Below, piece by piece: positions 9,207 to 18,399 of a DNA stretch of 64,000 bases. How positions within the stretch are numbered: position 1 is the first letter of the stretch; every line of letters begins with the position of its first letter. A program made the translations under genes and the position numbers. Origin of the DNA: Roseiarcus sp963779095. Lineage in GTDB: Bacteria; Pseudomonadota; Alphaproteobacteria; Rhizobiales; Beijerinckiaceae. The stretch lies in NCBI GenBank assembly GCA_963779095.1, contig CAVZWU010000016.1, positions 310,001 to 374,000 of the forward strand, read 5' to 3'. The notes under the pieces were generated by a model. The model was not told where the DNA came from, searched no databases, and saw nothing but the letters and a program-made list of their open reading frames with translations.

Positions 9207-9916
9207 TTAACGAACCTCGGCGACGCCGAGCCTGGCGGCGACCCGGCGCGCGGTCGCTTCGCGCCGAGCAATCAGTTCGGCCACGTCTCGACGCGCCGCC
9301 TCCAGGATCTCGGGAGGCGCGGTCTGCGGCGTCCCGCTTTGAAAGGGCGGTTCCGGCGCATAGGCGATGTCGAGCTGGATGCGCTCGGCGGCGGCGACGC
9401 CGCGCGCGTCCGCGGCGAGCCGAAGCGCGCCGTCAATTCCGGCCGTGACCCCCGCGGCGAAGATGAAGTCTCCGTCGACGACGACCCGCTCGTCCACTGG
9501 GACGGCGCCGAAGAAGGGCAGGAGGTGGAACGACGCCCAATGCGTGGTCGCCCTTTTGCCCCGCAGGAGCCCCGCCGCGCCGCAAAGAAGCGCGCCGGTG
9601 CAGACGGAAAGGACTTTCTTCGCGCCTGCCGCCTGGCCCCTCAGCCAGCCGAGGACCTCCTCGTCATCCATGAGAGCTTCCTGGCCGCGTCCGCCGGGAA
9701 CGTGGAGGATGTCGAGTTGCGGCGCTCTCGCAAGCGTCGCGTCCGGCATGATGCGCAGCCCCATCACGTCGCGCACGGGCGCGAGCGACTTCGCGTAAAT
9801 CCGGTGCGTCGCGTTGGGCATGCGCGAGAGCACCTCGAACGGGCCGGTCAGGTCGATCTGATCAAGGTCATCGAACAGCAGCGACCCGATATTCAGGTGA
9901 CGGTTTCAGGAAACAT
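9207..9916 (-). CDS. DJ-1/PfpI family protein resembling isonitrile (cyclohexyl-isocyanide) hydratase, frameshifted near the N-terminus
   Basis: Most of the protein is in one frame from about 9890 to 9207. It shows LDILHVPGGRG, the nucleophile elbow SVCTGALL with the presumed catalytic Cys, TTHWASFHLL, and AGVTAGIDGAL. This order matches isonitrile hydratases, which add water to isocyanides to give N-formamides. The N-terminal strand, read as NIGSLLFDDLDQIDLTGPFEV, lies in a neighbouring frame. A one-base shift near 9893-9897 is needed to reach the ATG at 9916, which overlaps the end of the upstream gene by 11 bases and implies translational coupling. The natural substrate in this organism is unknown. 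Confidence 0.75.
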
Positions 9917-10508
9917 GCGATCCACCTCTTGTCGGAGAGTGAGCCGCTGTGGCGGCTGTCAGGGCGCGCCACGCGTGCTTTTGGAACAGCGGCTCGAGCG
10001 GCGGCTCGGCGATGGCGAGCGCATAGTTGGTGATTGTGGAGGGGGCGCTGACCGCCAGCGTCTCCAGCGCCTGGTCGGTTTGAAGCCGGCGGAGAGGAAC
10101 GCCTCGACCGCCGCGTCGCCCACGTGGCCCCGCTTTTCGATGAGCGCGCGGGCGTAAGCCGAGAGAGCGGCGATGCGCGGCTCTTGCGGCGCGCGGCGTT
10201 CGCGGATCGCCTGCACGTCGGCGGGATCAAGCCCTGCCTTAAGCGCAAGATAGCTGTGGAAGGCCACAGCCCAGGCGCAGGCGTTGGTGACCGCATTGGT
10301 CAGAAGCAGCGTCTGGATCTCGGCTTCAGTGAAGGTTCCGCTGTGCACGCCCGCGAACAGCGGCACGAAGATGTTGGCCAGGACCGGCGAATTGGCGATG
10401 ACTCCGGCGACATTCGGGACCATGCCGAAGGCCTGCTGCAAGTTTCCCGAGCGCCGCCCTCGACCCTTCGGGCGCAGAATCGATCGTCTGGACTTCAAAG
10501 ATGGACAT
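9906..10508 (-). CDS. carboxymuconolactone decarboxylase/AhpD-like family protein, two frameshifts
   Basis: With two one-base corrections the protein is about 200 residues and runs MSIFEVQTIDSAPEG, GKLQQAFGMVPN, VLANIFVPLFAGVHSGTF, TNACAWAVAFHSYLAL and a helical C-terminus containing EPPLEPLFQKHAW. The shifts are an extra T near 10442 and a missing C near 10083. AhpD-like peroxidases carry CxxCxxxH; here the motif is CAWAVAFH, so the second cysteine is alanine and a disulfide cycle is unlikely. AAGGAG lies seven bases before the ATG at 10508. The gene is divergent from the GlxA-type regulator and overlaps the isonitrile-hydratase-like gene, forming a two-gene operon. The reaction is unknown. 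Confidence 0.75.
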
Positions 10509-10539
10509 CTGTCCGCTCCTTGGCTTCATGAATTGAACT

Positions 10540-10579
10540 CGACATCGCCAATTTAGGCGGGCAGGGTTTGGCGATGTCG
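10540..10579. promoter_or_regulatory. 12-base inverted repeat in the divergent promoter region, candidate operator
   Basis: CGACATCGCCAA at 10540-10551 is perfectly repeated in inverse as TTGGCGATGTCG at 10568-10579, with 16 bases between. The right arm covers the start codon of the GlxA-type regulator, and the left arm lies upstream of the divergent operon. A dyad in this place suggests autoregulation plus control of the neighbouring operon. AraC-type proteins more often bind direct repeats, so the assignment is uncertain. Confidence 0.4.
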
Positions 10580-11591
10580 CCAAACACCCCTCAAATCCCG
10601 CCACAAGCGCCGCGACAGGGTGAAAACGCGCCGCGGCAGATCGAAGTGCTGGCCTTCCCGGACGTTCAGCTCCTGGACGTGGCTGGGCCGGTCCAGGTGT
10701 TCGCCGCCGCCAACGAGCGGGCTGACGGGCCCGCGCGTGCTTGCCCTACGAGATCCGGGTGATCGCTCCGGAAGGCGCGCAGATACGCGCAACGTCCGGA
10801 CTGGCGTTCGTGACCGAGCCGCTGCCGGACCCGGCCGAGCCGCTCGACACGCTGATCGTGGCCGGCGGGCAGGGGGTCATGCGCGCCGCCGAGGACGCAA
10901 GCCTGGTCGAATGGCTCAAGCTCCGCGCCGGCGCGGCGCGGCGGACGGCCTCGGTGTGCACCGGCGCTTTCTTGCTTGCCGCGGCCGGCCTGCTCGATCG
11001 TCGCCGCGCCGTCACGCACTGGGAATATTGCGATGTGCTCAGCCGCCGCCACCCCGCGGTCACGGTGGAGCCCGATCCGATCTTCGTCCACGACGGCCCG
11101 GTGTGGAGTTCGGCCGGGGTGACGTCCGGCATCGACCTGTCGCTGGCGCTGGTGGAGGAGGACCTCGGGCGCGCGGTCGCGCTTGGCGTCGCGCGCTACA
11201 GCTGGTGGTGTTCCTCAAGCGGCCGGGCGGACAGGCGCAATTCAGCGCGGCGCTCTCGCTGCAAACGGCGGACGACCATTTCGCCGGCCTGCACGGCTGG
11301 CTCGCCGAACACCTGGCCGAGACTTTGTCGCTCTCGCGCCTCGCGGCGCAGGCGGGGATGAGCGAGCGGACATTCCTGCGCCGCTATCGCGAGGCGACGG
11401 GGCTTACGCCCGCGCGCGCCATCGAGCGGCTTAGGGTCGAGGCCGCCCGCCAGATGCTCGCCGACACTCGCCTGCCCGCCAAGCGCATTGCGGCGCGCTG
11501 CGGGTTCGGCTCGGAAGAGACGATGCGGCGAAGTTTCGTGCGGCTCCAGGGCGTGAGCCCGCAGGACTATCGACAGCGCTTCGGCGGTTGA
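10574..11591 (+). CDS. GlxA-family transcriptional regulator (DJ-1/PfpI-like domain plus AraC HTH), two frameshifts
   Basis: Joined frames give about 338 residues. The N-terminal DJ-1-like domain has IEVLAFPDVQLLDVAGPVQV, TLIVAGGQGV, the elbow SVCTGAFLLAAAG, VTHWEYCDVL and AGVTSGIDLSLALVEEDLGR. The C-terminal part is an AraC helix-turn-helix pair with LSLSRLAAQAGMSERTFLRR and GFGSEETMRRSFVR. Frames change near 10740 and 11210. The gene is transcribed away from the carboxymuconolactone-decarboxylase-like operon across 65 bases containing a perfect dyad, so it most likely regulates that operon and itself. Its sensor domain is related to the enzyme encoded two genes away. The ligand is unknown. 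Confidence 0.8.
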
Positions 11592-11612
11592 GGGCGCGCG
11601 GGGCGCGCGCCT

Positions 11613-12528
11613 CTACCAGAGCTGCCGCACGGTCTGCGAATAGGGCTCGCTCGCGGGCTTCTCGACGACGCGCTCGTAGTTGAGCCCCATATCGGCGCCG
11701 CGCCACAGGCGCAGCCCCATGCCGGCGCCGATCCGCAGCGTGTTCGCCATATTGTCCTGGTCGATCCCGTCCACGCTCGTCTCGCCGCCAAGATTGTAAT
11801 AGGCGTCGGCCGAGAGCCACAGCGCGTCGGTGACGTTCCGGCTCAGGTGCTCCTCGAGCCGCAGCAGCGGCTTTTGCGACAGCGTCTGCGCCCCGTTCAC
11901 GAGATAGTTCCCGTTGTCGGTGAAGAAGCGCCCGGAGACATAGGTCTCGATCCAGGTTGAGCCCTCGATCGGGCGTATAGCTGAAATTGACCGTCGGCGA
12001 GATCATCCAGCGGTTGGCGCTCGGGTTGACCGGCGACGCCGGCTGATAGGTTCCAAGCGGCGTCGTGACCAGCAGATGGAAGCTCGAAAAGGTCTGGGGA
12101 ACGAAGGATTGGAACTGCTCGCGGGTCAGCGCCGGTCCGCCGAAAATGTTCATCTGCCAGAGGAAGCCGACGTCGGAGACGCCGTTCGTGCTGGCGCGGA
12201 ACGGGCCGGCGCTGGTGTCGATGAGCGCATAAGGCAGAACCAGCGAGAAGCCTCCGGTGCGGCCCCAGTAGTCCATGATGCGGGTGATGACGACCGACTG
12301 GGCGAACACATTGGCGCGAACGCCGGGAACGAGGTCGGCGCCGTCCTCGGGCGTGAGCGAGGTCGTGTAGCCGGCGTTATAGTTGAGAAGCCAGCTGTCG
12401 ACCGGCGCATTGAGATAGTCGCGCGCCGAGCCGGCGTAGGCGGCCGCGCCGGGCCACAGCGCCGCCGCGACGCTCGCGCTCGCGAGCATCCTCAATCGCT
12501 TCGCCGGAAATGTGCTTCGCGCGCGCAA
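11613..12528 (-). CDS. outer-membrane transporter-like protein (phenol-degradation MetA type), frameshifted
   Basis: The N-terminus has a basic stretch and a signal sequence ending AAAYAGSA. The mature part is rich in alternating and aromatic residues, as in beta-barrels, with DYWGRTGGFSLVLPYALID, MNIFGGPALT, TTPLGTY and SYTPDRG. A shift near 11965 moves to a second frame that continues ETYVSGRFFTDNGNYL and ends SQTVRQLW. The plan fits the Phenol_MetA_deg family of outer-membrane proteins proposed to help uptake of hydrophobic compounds. TTG at 12528 is preferred as start because GGGAG lies six bases upstream and it supplies the basic n-region. It is convergent with the GlxA-type regulator gene. 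Confidence 0.65.
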
Positions 12529-12586
12529 TCAAGTCTCCCGCAAGCGCGCGCGCCCAGTCGGCAAGCGCGCGCCGGTCGAGTGACGC

Positions 12587-12823
12587 TTACGCCGACCTCG
12601 AGAAGGCGATGTCATCGTCGATCACCGTGCCCGGCCCGACCGGAACCGGTCGCGGATTCGGCTGATGGAGATTGTGGAAGGTGATATTGTCGCGGTGCAC
12701 CTTGCGCAGGAAATCGGCGAACACGTCGATCGTCAATTGCTCGCCGGGGCAGCGCCGATAGCCGAAGCCGAACGGCGCAAATCCGGCATAGTCGCAGAGC
12801 GGCGCCGGCTTTCCGTCGGTCAC
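12587..12823 (-). pseudogene. C-terminal remnant of a cytochrome P450
   Basis: Only about 78 residues remain, but they contain the haem-ligand signature FGFGYRRCPGEQL with the conserved Cys, followed by a typical P450 C-terminal strand region. A stop lies in frame a few codons upstream of the GTG that opens the frame, and the upstream DNA is the promoter region of the divergent SulP gene. The N-terminal roughly 80 percent of the enzyme, including the I-helix and ExxR, is therefore missing. A deletion or rearrangement at about 12840 is the likely cause. It cannot be an active oxygenase. Confidence 0.75.
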
Positions 12824-12897
12824 CGCGAACCCTAGTGTCGTGGGTCAACGGCGTCAAATCCCGCCGCCCCGTTTGTTTGTTTTAGGGCCGCGATAGA

Positions 12898-14723
12898 GTG
12901 ACACAGCCGCGCCAAGACATTCCCGCCGCCCCCGCTGACGCTCGCTCGCCCTGGTTTGTCTTGCGGTCGTTTGCCGGCTTGCGCTTCCGCGATCTGAAGG
13001 CGGACACCCTCGCCGGCCTGACGCTGGCCGCAGTCGCCATCCCTTCGCAAATGGCGACCGCCCGCCTCGCCGGGCTGCCGCCGCGGATCGGCTTCTTCGC
13101 GCTTGCCGGGGGCGCGGTCGGGTTTGCGCTGTTCGGCGCGAGCCGGCGCCTTTCGGTCGGCGCGGATTCGACCATTGCGCCCATTTTCGCTGGCGCGCTG
13201 GCGGCGCTCGCCGGGACGGGGCCCGACCATTACGCCACGGCAGCCGCGGCGCTAGCGCTCATGGTCGGGGTCATTCTCATCTGCGGCGGCGCGCTCAGGC
13301 TCGGCTTCATCGCGGACCTCTTGTCCATTCCGGTTACGACCGGCTTTTTCATTGGCATCGCCGGCCATATTCTGGTCTCTGCAGGCGCCGCCGGTGCTCG
13401 GCCTTGAGCCGGGTCAGGGGCCGCTCGTGCAACAGGCCCTGTCCCTGGTCGAGCGCGTTCAGTCCGCCAATCCCTGGACCTTGGCCATCGGCCTCGGCGT
13501 GCTCGCGATCATGCTTGTGGGCGAACGCTTCAGTCCCCGGTTTCCCGCGGCGCTGATCGCCCTCTGTCTCGCCGGCCTCATGACGGCGGCGCTCGTCTCG
13601 AGGCGCGAGGGGTGGCGACGCTCGGATCGCTTTCCGGCGCTCCGCCCCGTCTTTCGCTGCCGATGATCTCCTGGGAAGAGTTTCGCATCGTCGCGCCGCT
13701 CGCCGTGCTCATCGCGCTGGTGGTGATGGTGCAGACAGCCGCGACGACGCGTTCGTTCCCGGACAGCGCCGGACGGACCCGACATCAATCGGGACTTCAT
13801 CGGCGTTGGAGCGGCCAATGCGTTCGCTGGTTTCATCGGCGCGTTTCCCGGTCGACGCGAGCCCGCCAAACACCGCGATCGTCGCTGAGACGGGGGGCCG
13901 GTCGCAGCTCGGCGGGCTCATCGCGGCGGCGCTCGCGCTTGCCATTCTTTTCGTCGGCGGCCGCGCGCTCGCCCATGTGCCGTCCGCCGCGCTTGCGGGC
14001 GTCCTGCTCTTCGTCGCGATGCGTCTCGTGCGGGTGGCGTGATCGCCGACCTGTGGCGGCGAAGCCGGGCGGAGTTTCTGCTGATCCTGGTCGACTGTGC
14101 TTGCGATCGTGGCGCTCCCGATCGAGCAGGGCGTCGGGGTCGGCGTTCTATTGTCGGTGCTGCACGGCGTGTGGACGACGACCCGCGCGCAGGCCGTCGA
14201 ATTCGAGCGCATACCCGGCACGTCGGTCTGGTGGCCGCGCGACACGAATCGCGAAAGGCGAATTCGTGCCCGGCGTGCGGGTGATCGCGCTGCAGGCGCC
14301 GCTGTCGTTTCTCAACGCCTATAATTTTCGCCGCGCCATCGAGCGCTTCGTCGACGACGAAATTCCGCCGCAGGCTGATCGTGATCGAGGCGAACGCGCT
14401 GGTCGAGATCGACTACACCGGCGCGACGGTGCTCGCCGATCTCATTCGCCGGCTGCGTGCGCGGGGCGTCGACGTCGGCGTCGCGCGGCTCGAATCCGTG
14501 CGCGCGCAGGCAGAGCTTCGCGCGGCTCGGATTGTTCGCGCTGATCGGCCGCGACCATGTTTTCCGCAGCGTGCAGGAGGCGATCGACGCGCTGGCCGGG
14601 TCGGCGCCTGCGTCATGGGAATTCGCGCGCTTGATTTTTTTCGCCGCGTCAAATCGCGCTATGGTGCGGCGAAGCCGTCGCGGCGCCGCGCGCCTTGGGC
14701 GCGGGGGTCCAGCGCGGCTTTAA
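12898..14723 (+). pseudogene. SulP-family anion transporter with C-terminal STAS domain, broken by many frameshifts
   Basis: The first frame (GTG at 12898) encodes the SulP N-terminus with FRDLKADTLAGLTLAAVAIP, ARLAGLPPRIGFFAL and SVGADSTIAPIFAG. Later pieces in alternating frames carry further helices, such as VDASPPNTAIVAETGGRSQL and GVGVGVLLSVLHGVW. The STAS domain follows, with VRVIALQAPLSFLNAYNF and VEIDYTGATVLADLIRRL. At least eight frame changes lie between about 13380 and 14530. Intact, it would be a proton-coupled or sodium-coupled importer of sulfate, bicarbonate or a dicarboxylate. So many shifts could mean a decayed gene, but the neighbouring core genes are shifted too, so read error is as likely. 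Confidence 0.7.
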
Positions 14724-14751
14724 GGATCCTGACGCCGCGAGCGCGCTTTCC

Positions 14752-15283
14752 ATGGCGGACATTCCCATCGGCGTCCTCACCATATCCGATCGCGCCTCGC
14801 GAGGCGTCTATGAGGACAAGGGCGGCCCGGGCATCGAGGCGGCGCTGAAGGAGCTTCTGGCCACGCCTTGGCGGCCGGAACGGCGCCTCGTCCCCGACGA
14901 GCGGCCGGCGATCGAAGCGGCGCTGATCGCGCTTGCCGACGAGCGCGCGCTGCCCGCTCATCCTCACGACCGGCGGCACGGGACCCGCGCCGCGCGACGT
15001 GACGCCGGAAGCGACGGAGGCGGTCTGCGACCGCATGCTGCCCGGCTTCGGGGAACTCATGCGCCTCAAAAGCCTGGCCGAGGTTCCAACCGCCATTCTG
15101 TCGCGCCAGGTCGCCGGGACGCGCGGCTCGAGCCTTATCATCAATCTGCCGGGCAAGCCGGCGGCGATCCGCACCTGCCTCGACGCCGTGTTCGCCGCCG
15201 TGCCCTATTGCATCGATCTCATCGGCGGCGCCCGGCTGGATACGAACCCCCAGTTCTGCACGGCCTTCCGGCCCAGGGCGTGA
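14752..15283 (+). CDS. mog: molybdopterin adenylyltransferase (MogA/MoaB type), frameshifted
   Basis: The product adenylylates molybdopterin before molybdate insertion in molybdenum-cofactor synthesis, in the cytoplasm. It starts MADIPIGVLTISDRASRG and carries the family signature TTGGTGPAPRDVTPEAT, then LPGKPAAIRTCLDAVF near the end. The two halves are in different frames. The shift lies near 14945-14955, where DERA should continue CPLILTTGGTG. Total length is about 177 residues, normal for the family. It sits between the SulP gene and proA, all on the plus strand, with no obvious functional link. Confidence 0.85.
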
Positions 15284-15452
15284 AGCGGACGCAGCGGGTC
15301 GTACTTCGCCTCTTACGGTTGAACTCGACCCGAGCGGCGGGAGCAAACGCCTCCGTGTCTCGCGCGCCTCCAGCGCCGGAATGTCAAATTGGGGGAATAG
15401 TTTTTTCCCCAACCGCCCCTTAAATCAAGGAAGTGGTGGAGCGTTGGGGCCT

Positions 15453-16743
15453 ATGTCAGTCGTCAAGATGTTCGAGCCGGAAGCCGATATTCGCGCCGCG
15501 ATGCGCGAAATCGGGGTGAAGGCGCGCGCCGCTGCGCGTGAGCTCGCCAACGCGCCGGCGGAGAGGAAGAACCGCGCGCTTACCGTCGCCGCGCGAATCC
15601 TGCGCGAGAGCGCGAGCGAAATTCTGGCCGCTAATGAGCTCGATTGCGCGGACGCGCGAGCCAAGGGCTTGAGCGCGGCCCTGATCGACCGGCTGACGCT
15701 CAATCCGGCGCGGATCGAGGCGATCGCGCGCGGGCTCGAGGAGGTCGCCGCCTTGCCCGACCCGGTCGGGCGGGTGCTGGCGCGGTACACCCGTCCCAAT
15801 GGCCTCATCATCGAGCGCGTGGCGACGCCGCTCGGAGTCGTCGGCGTCATCTACGAGAGCCGGCCTAATGTGACCGCGGACGCCGGCGCGCTCTGCCTCA
15901 AGAGCGGCAATGCGGTGGTGCTGCGCGGCGGCTCGGACAGTTTTCGCTCGTCGGCCGCCATCCACGGCTGCCTGGTCCTGGGCTTAAGGGAGGCCGGACT
16001 GCCGGAGGCGGCGATTTCGCGCGCCCCCTTCGCCGCGCGCGAGGCCGTCGGCGAGATGCTGAAGGGCCTTGGCGGCGCGCTCGACGTGATCGTGCCGCGC
16101 GGCGGAAAGAGCCTGGTCGAGCGGGTTCAGCGCGAGGCGCGCGTGCCGGTGTTCGCCCATCTCGAAGGGCGTCGTGCATGTCTACGTCGACCGGGCGGCG
16201 GATTTCGACAAGGCGCTGAAGATCCTCGTCAACGCCAAGATGCGGCGCACCGGCGTCTGCGGCGCGGCCGAGACGCTGCTGGTGCATCGGGCTGTCGCCC
16301 CGTTCCTGCTCTCTCCGCTGATCGACGCCCTGATCAAGGCTGGCTGCGCCGTGCGCGGCGATGCGGCGGCGCGGGAGGCCGATTCCAGGGTGACGGCGGC
16401 GAGCGAAGAGGACTGGAGCACGGAATATCTCGACGCGATCATCACGGTTGGCGTCGTCGACAGTCTGGACGCGGCGATCGACCATATCGAGACCTACGGC
16501 TCGCATCACACCGACTGCATCGTGACCGAGGACAAGGCGGCGGCGGAGCGCTTCCTCAAGGAAGTCAATTCGGCGATCGTCATGCACAACGCCTCGACCC
16601 AGTTCGCCGACGGGGGCGAGTTCGGCTTCGGGGCCGAGATCGGCATCGCCACCGGGCGGATGCACGCGCGCGGGCCGGTCGGGGTCGAGCAGCTCTGCAC
16701 CTTCAAATACCGGGTGCGGGGCGAAGGGCAGCTGCGGCCCTGA
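15453..16743 (+). CDS. proA: glutamate-5-semialdehyde dehydrogenase (gamma-glutamyl phosphate reductase), frameshifted
   Basis: This enzyme reduces gamma-glutamyl phosphate to glutamate-5-semialdehyde in proline synthesis. Residues in the first frame include YESRPNVTADAGALCLKSGN and VLRGGSDSFRSS. The frame then shifts near 16168 and continues HVYVDRAADFDKA, KMRRTGVCGAAETLLVHR with the catalytic Cys, and HNASTQFADGGEFGFGAEIG. The segment around 16020 (ISRAPFAAREAVG) also deviates from the family, suggesting a compensated pair of errors. Total length of about 430 residues is normal. proA is rarely dispensable, so the shift argues for sequencing error in this part of the window. proB is not adjacent. 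Confidence 0.88.
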
Positions 16744-16827
16744 AATTCCCGCCGACGGCCGTCTGGCGGCGTTTTAGCGGCGCGGTTCAAGTGTTTCAAA
16801 GGCTTGAGGGGCAGTTTAGTTCCGCGC

Positions 16828-18399
16828 GGAACTCCCAAGCCGGGTGAGTCCGAATTGTCACACGGTGTGTGAGATCGTTGAGGTTTTGCGAGATTTTCGA
16901 GACGGGCGGGGGCGAACCGTAAGTCAAGGTGGGGATGATTCTCCCTGCCGAAGTTCAGGCGCTGATCGAAGCGCTCCGGAGCGAGATTTCCGCGCTTCGC
17001 TCGGAGGTCGCCGATTTGCGGCGGGAGAACGAGGGCCTTCGAGCCGAGAACGCCGAGCTTCGGCGCCGGCTGGATCTGGACAGCACGACGAGCTCCAAGC
17101 CGCCTTCGAGCGACGGGCTGAGGAAGAAGTCGCGCCTTCCCGGCAGCCTTCGCGGCCGTTCGGGCAAGGCGAGCGGGGGACAGCGGGGCCACAAGGGCGA
17201 CACGCTGCGGCGGACGGCGACGCCCGACTGGGTCGTCCGACACGAGGCTGCGGCGTGCCGGCGCTGCCGGGCGGCGCTCGCGGCTTCGATGCAGACCGGG
17301 GTGGAGACGCGTCAGGTGTTCGACCTGCCCGAGCGGCTGATCGAGGTCACGGAGCACCAGGGCGCCATCTATGCCTGCGCCCGATGCCGCGGCGTGACGC
17401 GGGCTGCGTTCCCCGACGGCGTGATCTCGCCGACCCAATATGGCGAGCGCATCAAGGCGGCGGCGGTCTATCTCAACGTGCAGCAGCTTGTGCCCGAGGA
17501 CCGGACGGCGCAGGCGCTTCAGGACCTGTTCGGCGCGCCGCTCGTCTGCCCGGCGAGCGTGATCGCGTGGATGGGCAAGAAGGCTCAGGCTCTGGAGGGC
17601 GTCTATCAGGCGATCGGGACGCGCGTCGGCGGGGCCAAGGTCAGGCATCTCGACGAAACCGGCTTTCGCATCGCAGGCTCCCTGCAATGGCTGCATACGA
17701 CGTCGAGCCGGAGCCATACCTTCTACCGGGTCGGAGCGGCGCGCGGCGATGTTCCCGCAGGGTTGAAGGGCGGCGTCGTCGTGCATGACCATTTCCGCCC
17801 CTACAACGCCCTCGCGGACGTCGCTCACGCCTTCTGCAACGCCCATCACCTGCGCGAACTCAAGGCGCTCATCGAGATCGACAAGGAGCCGTGGGCGCAA
17901 GCCATGCGCGACGTCCTCCTCGACGCCGCAAAGGCCGTGCGCCAAGCCAAAGAGGCCGGCGCCCGGGCGCTCGAACCCGAACGCGTGCAAGGCTTCGTCG
18001 ACCGCTACTGGCAGGCCGTTCGGGAAGGGCTCGCCTTCCATCGCGCCCTGCCGGCCTTCGATCCTTCGCCCGGCTCGAAAAAACGAAAGAAGCAGCGCCC
18101 AGGCCATAATCTCCTCATCCGCTTCAAGACCTTCAAGGACGAGACCCTGCGCTTCCTCGTCGACTTCGACGTCCCGTTCACCAATAACCTGGCCGAACAG
18201 GACCTGCGCATGGCCAAGGTCAAAATGAAAATCTCGGGCGGCTTCCGCACCTTCGAAGGCGCTCACGTCTTCGTCCGCATGAGGTCCATCGTCTCCACCG
18301 CACGAAAGCACGGCCTCAACATTCTCAAAGCCCTCACTGCAAACCCCTCCCAACTCCTCCTCGCAATCGCAGCCTGAAAACAGACGGCTTGGGAGTTAC
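16828..18399 (+). mobile_element. IS66-family insertion sequence (single-transposase type)
   Basis: The element is about 1570 bases. Its ends form an imperfect inverted repeat: GGAACTCCCAAGCCG at 16828-16842 and CGGCTTGGGAGTTAC at 18385-18399, 14 of 15 matching. It encodes one full transposase and no TnpA or TnpB helper genes, which fits the single-gene subgroup of IS66. IS66 elements normally make an 8-base target duplication. None is visible, since the flanks are TTCCGCGC on the left and TTTTTTTA on the right. One end may therefore have been altered by recombination after insertion. Confidence 0.8.
16935..18377 (+). CDS. IS66 family transposase (TnpC type)
   Basis: The roughly 480-residue DDE transposase begins with a coiled coil (ALRSEISALRSEVADLRREN), then a TTSSKPPSSDG linker typical of IS66 and a basic segment. 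A zinc-finger-like CRRCRAAL/CARCRG region follows, then the catalytic core with Asp in HLDETGFR, Asp in VVHDHFRPY and Glu in NNLAEQDLRM. The C-terminus has SGGFRTFEGA and the usual IS66 tail. A GTG six bases upstream is an alternative start; the ATG at 16935 is preceded by AAGGTGGGG. The reading frame is intact, unlike the genes just to its left, so transposition activity is possible. Confidence 0.92.
   Translation: MILPAEVQALIEALRSEISALRSEVADLRRENEGLRAENAELRRRLDLDSTTSSKPPSSDGLRKKSRLPGSLRGRSGKASGGQRGHKGDTLRRTATPDWVVRHEAAACRRCRAALAASMQTGVETRQVFDLPERLIEVTEHQGAIYACARCRGVTRAAFPDGVISPTQYGERIKAAAVYLNVQQLVPEDRTAQALQDLFGAPLVCPASVIAWMGKKAQALEGVYQAIGTRVGGAKVRHLDETGFRIAGSLQWLHTTSSRSHTFYRVGAARGDVPAGLKGGVVVHDHFRPYNALADVAHAFCNAHHLRELKALIEIDKEPWAQAMRDVLLDAAKAVRQAKEAGARALEPERVQGFVDRYWQAVREGLAFHRALPAFDPSPGSKKRKKQRPGHNLLIRFKTFKDETLRFLVDFDVPFTNNLAEQDLRMAKVKMKISGGFRTFEGAHVFVRMRSIVSTARKHGLNILKALTANPSQLLLAIAA

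Noticed and set aside
16506..18353. 615-codon minus-strand frame across proA and the IS66 transposase
   Set aside because: It spans two unrelated plus-strand genes with catalytic motifs, so it is an artefact of high GC content.
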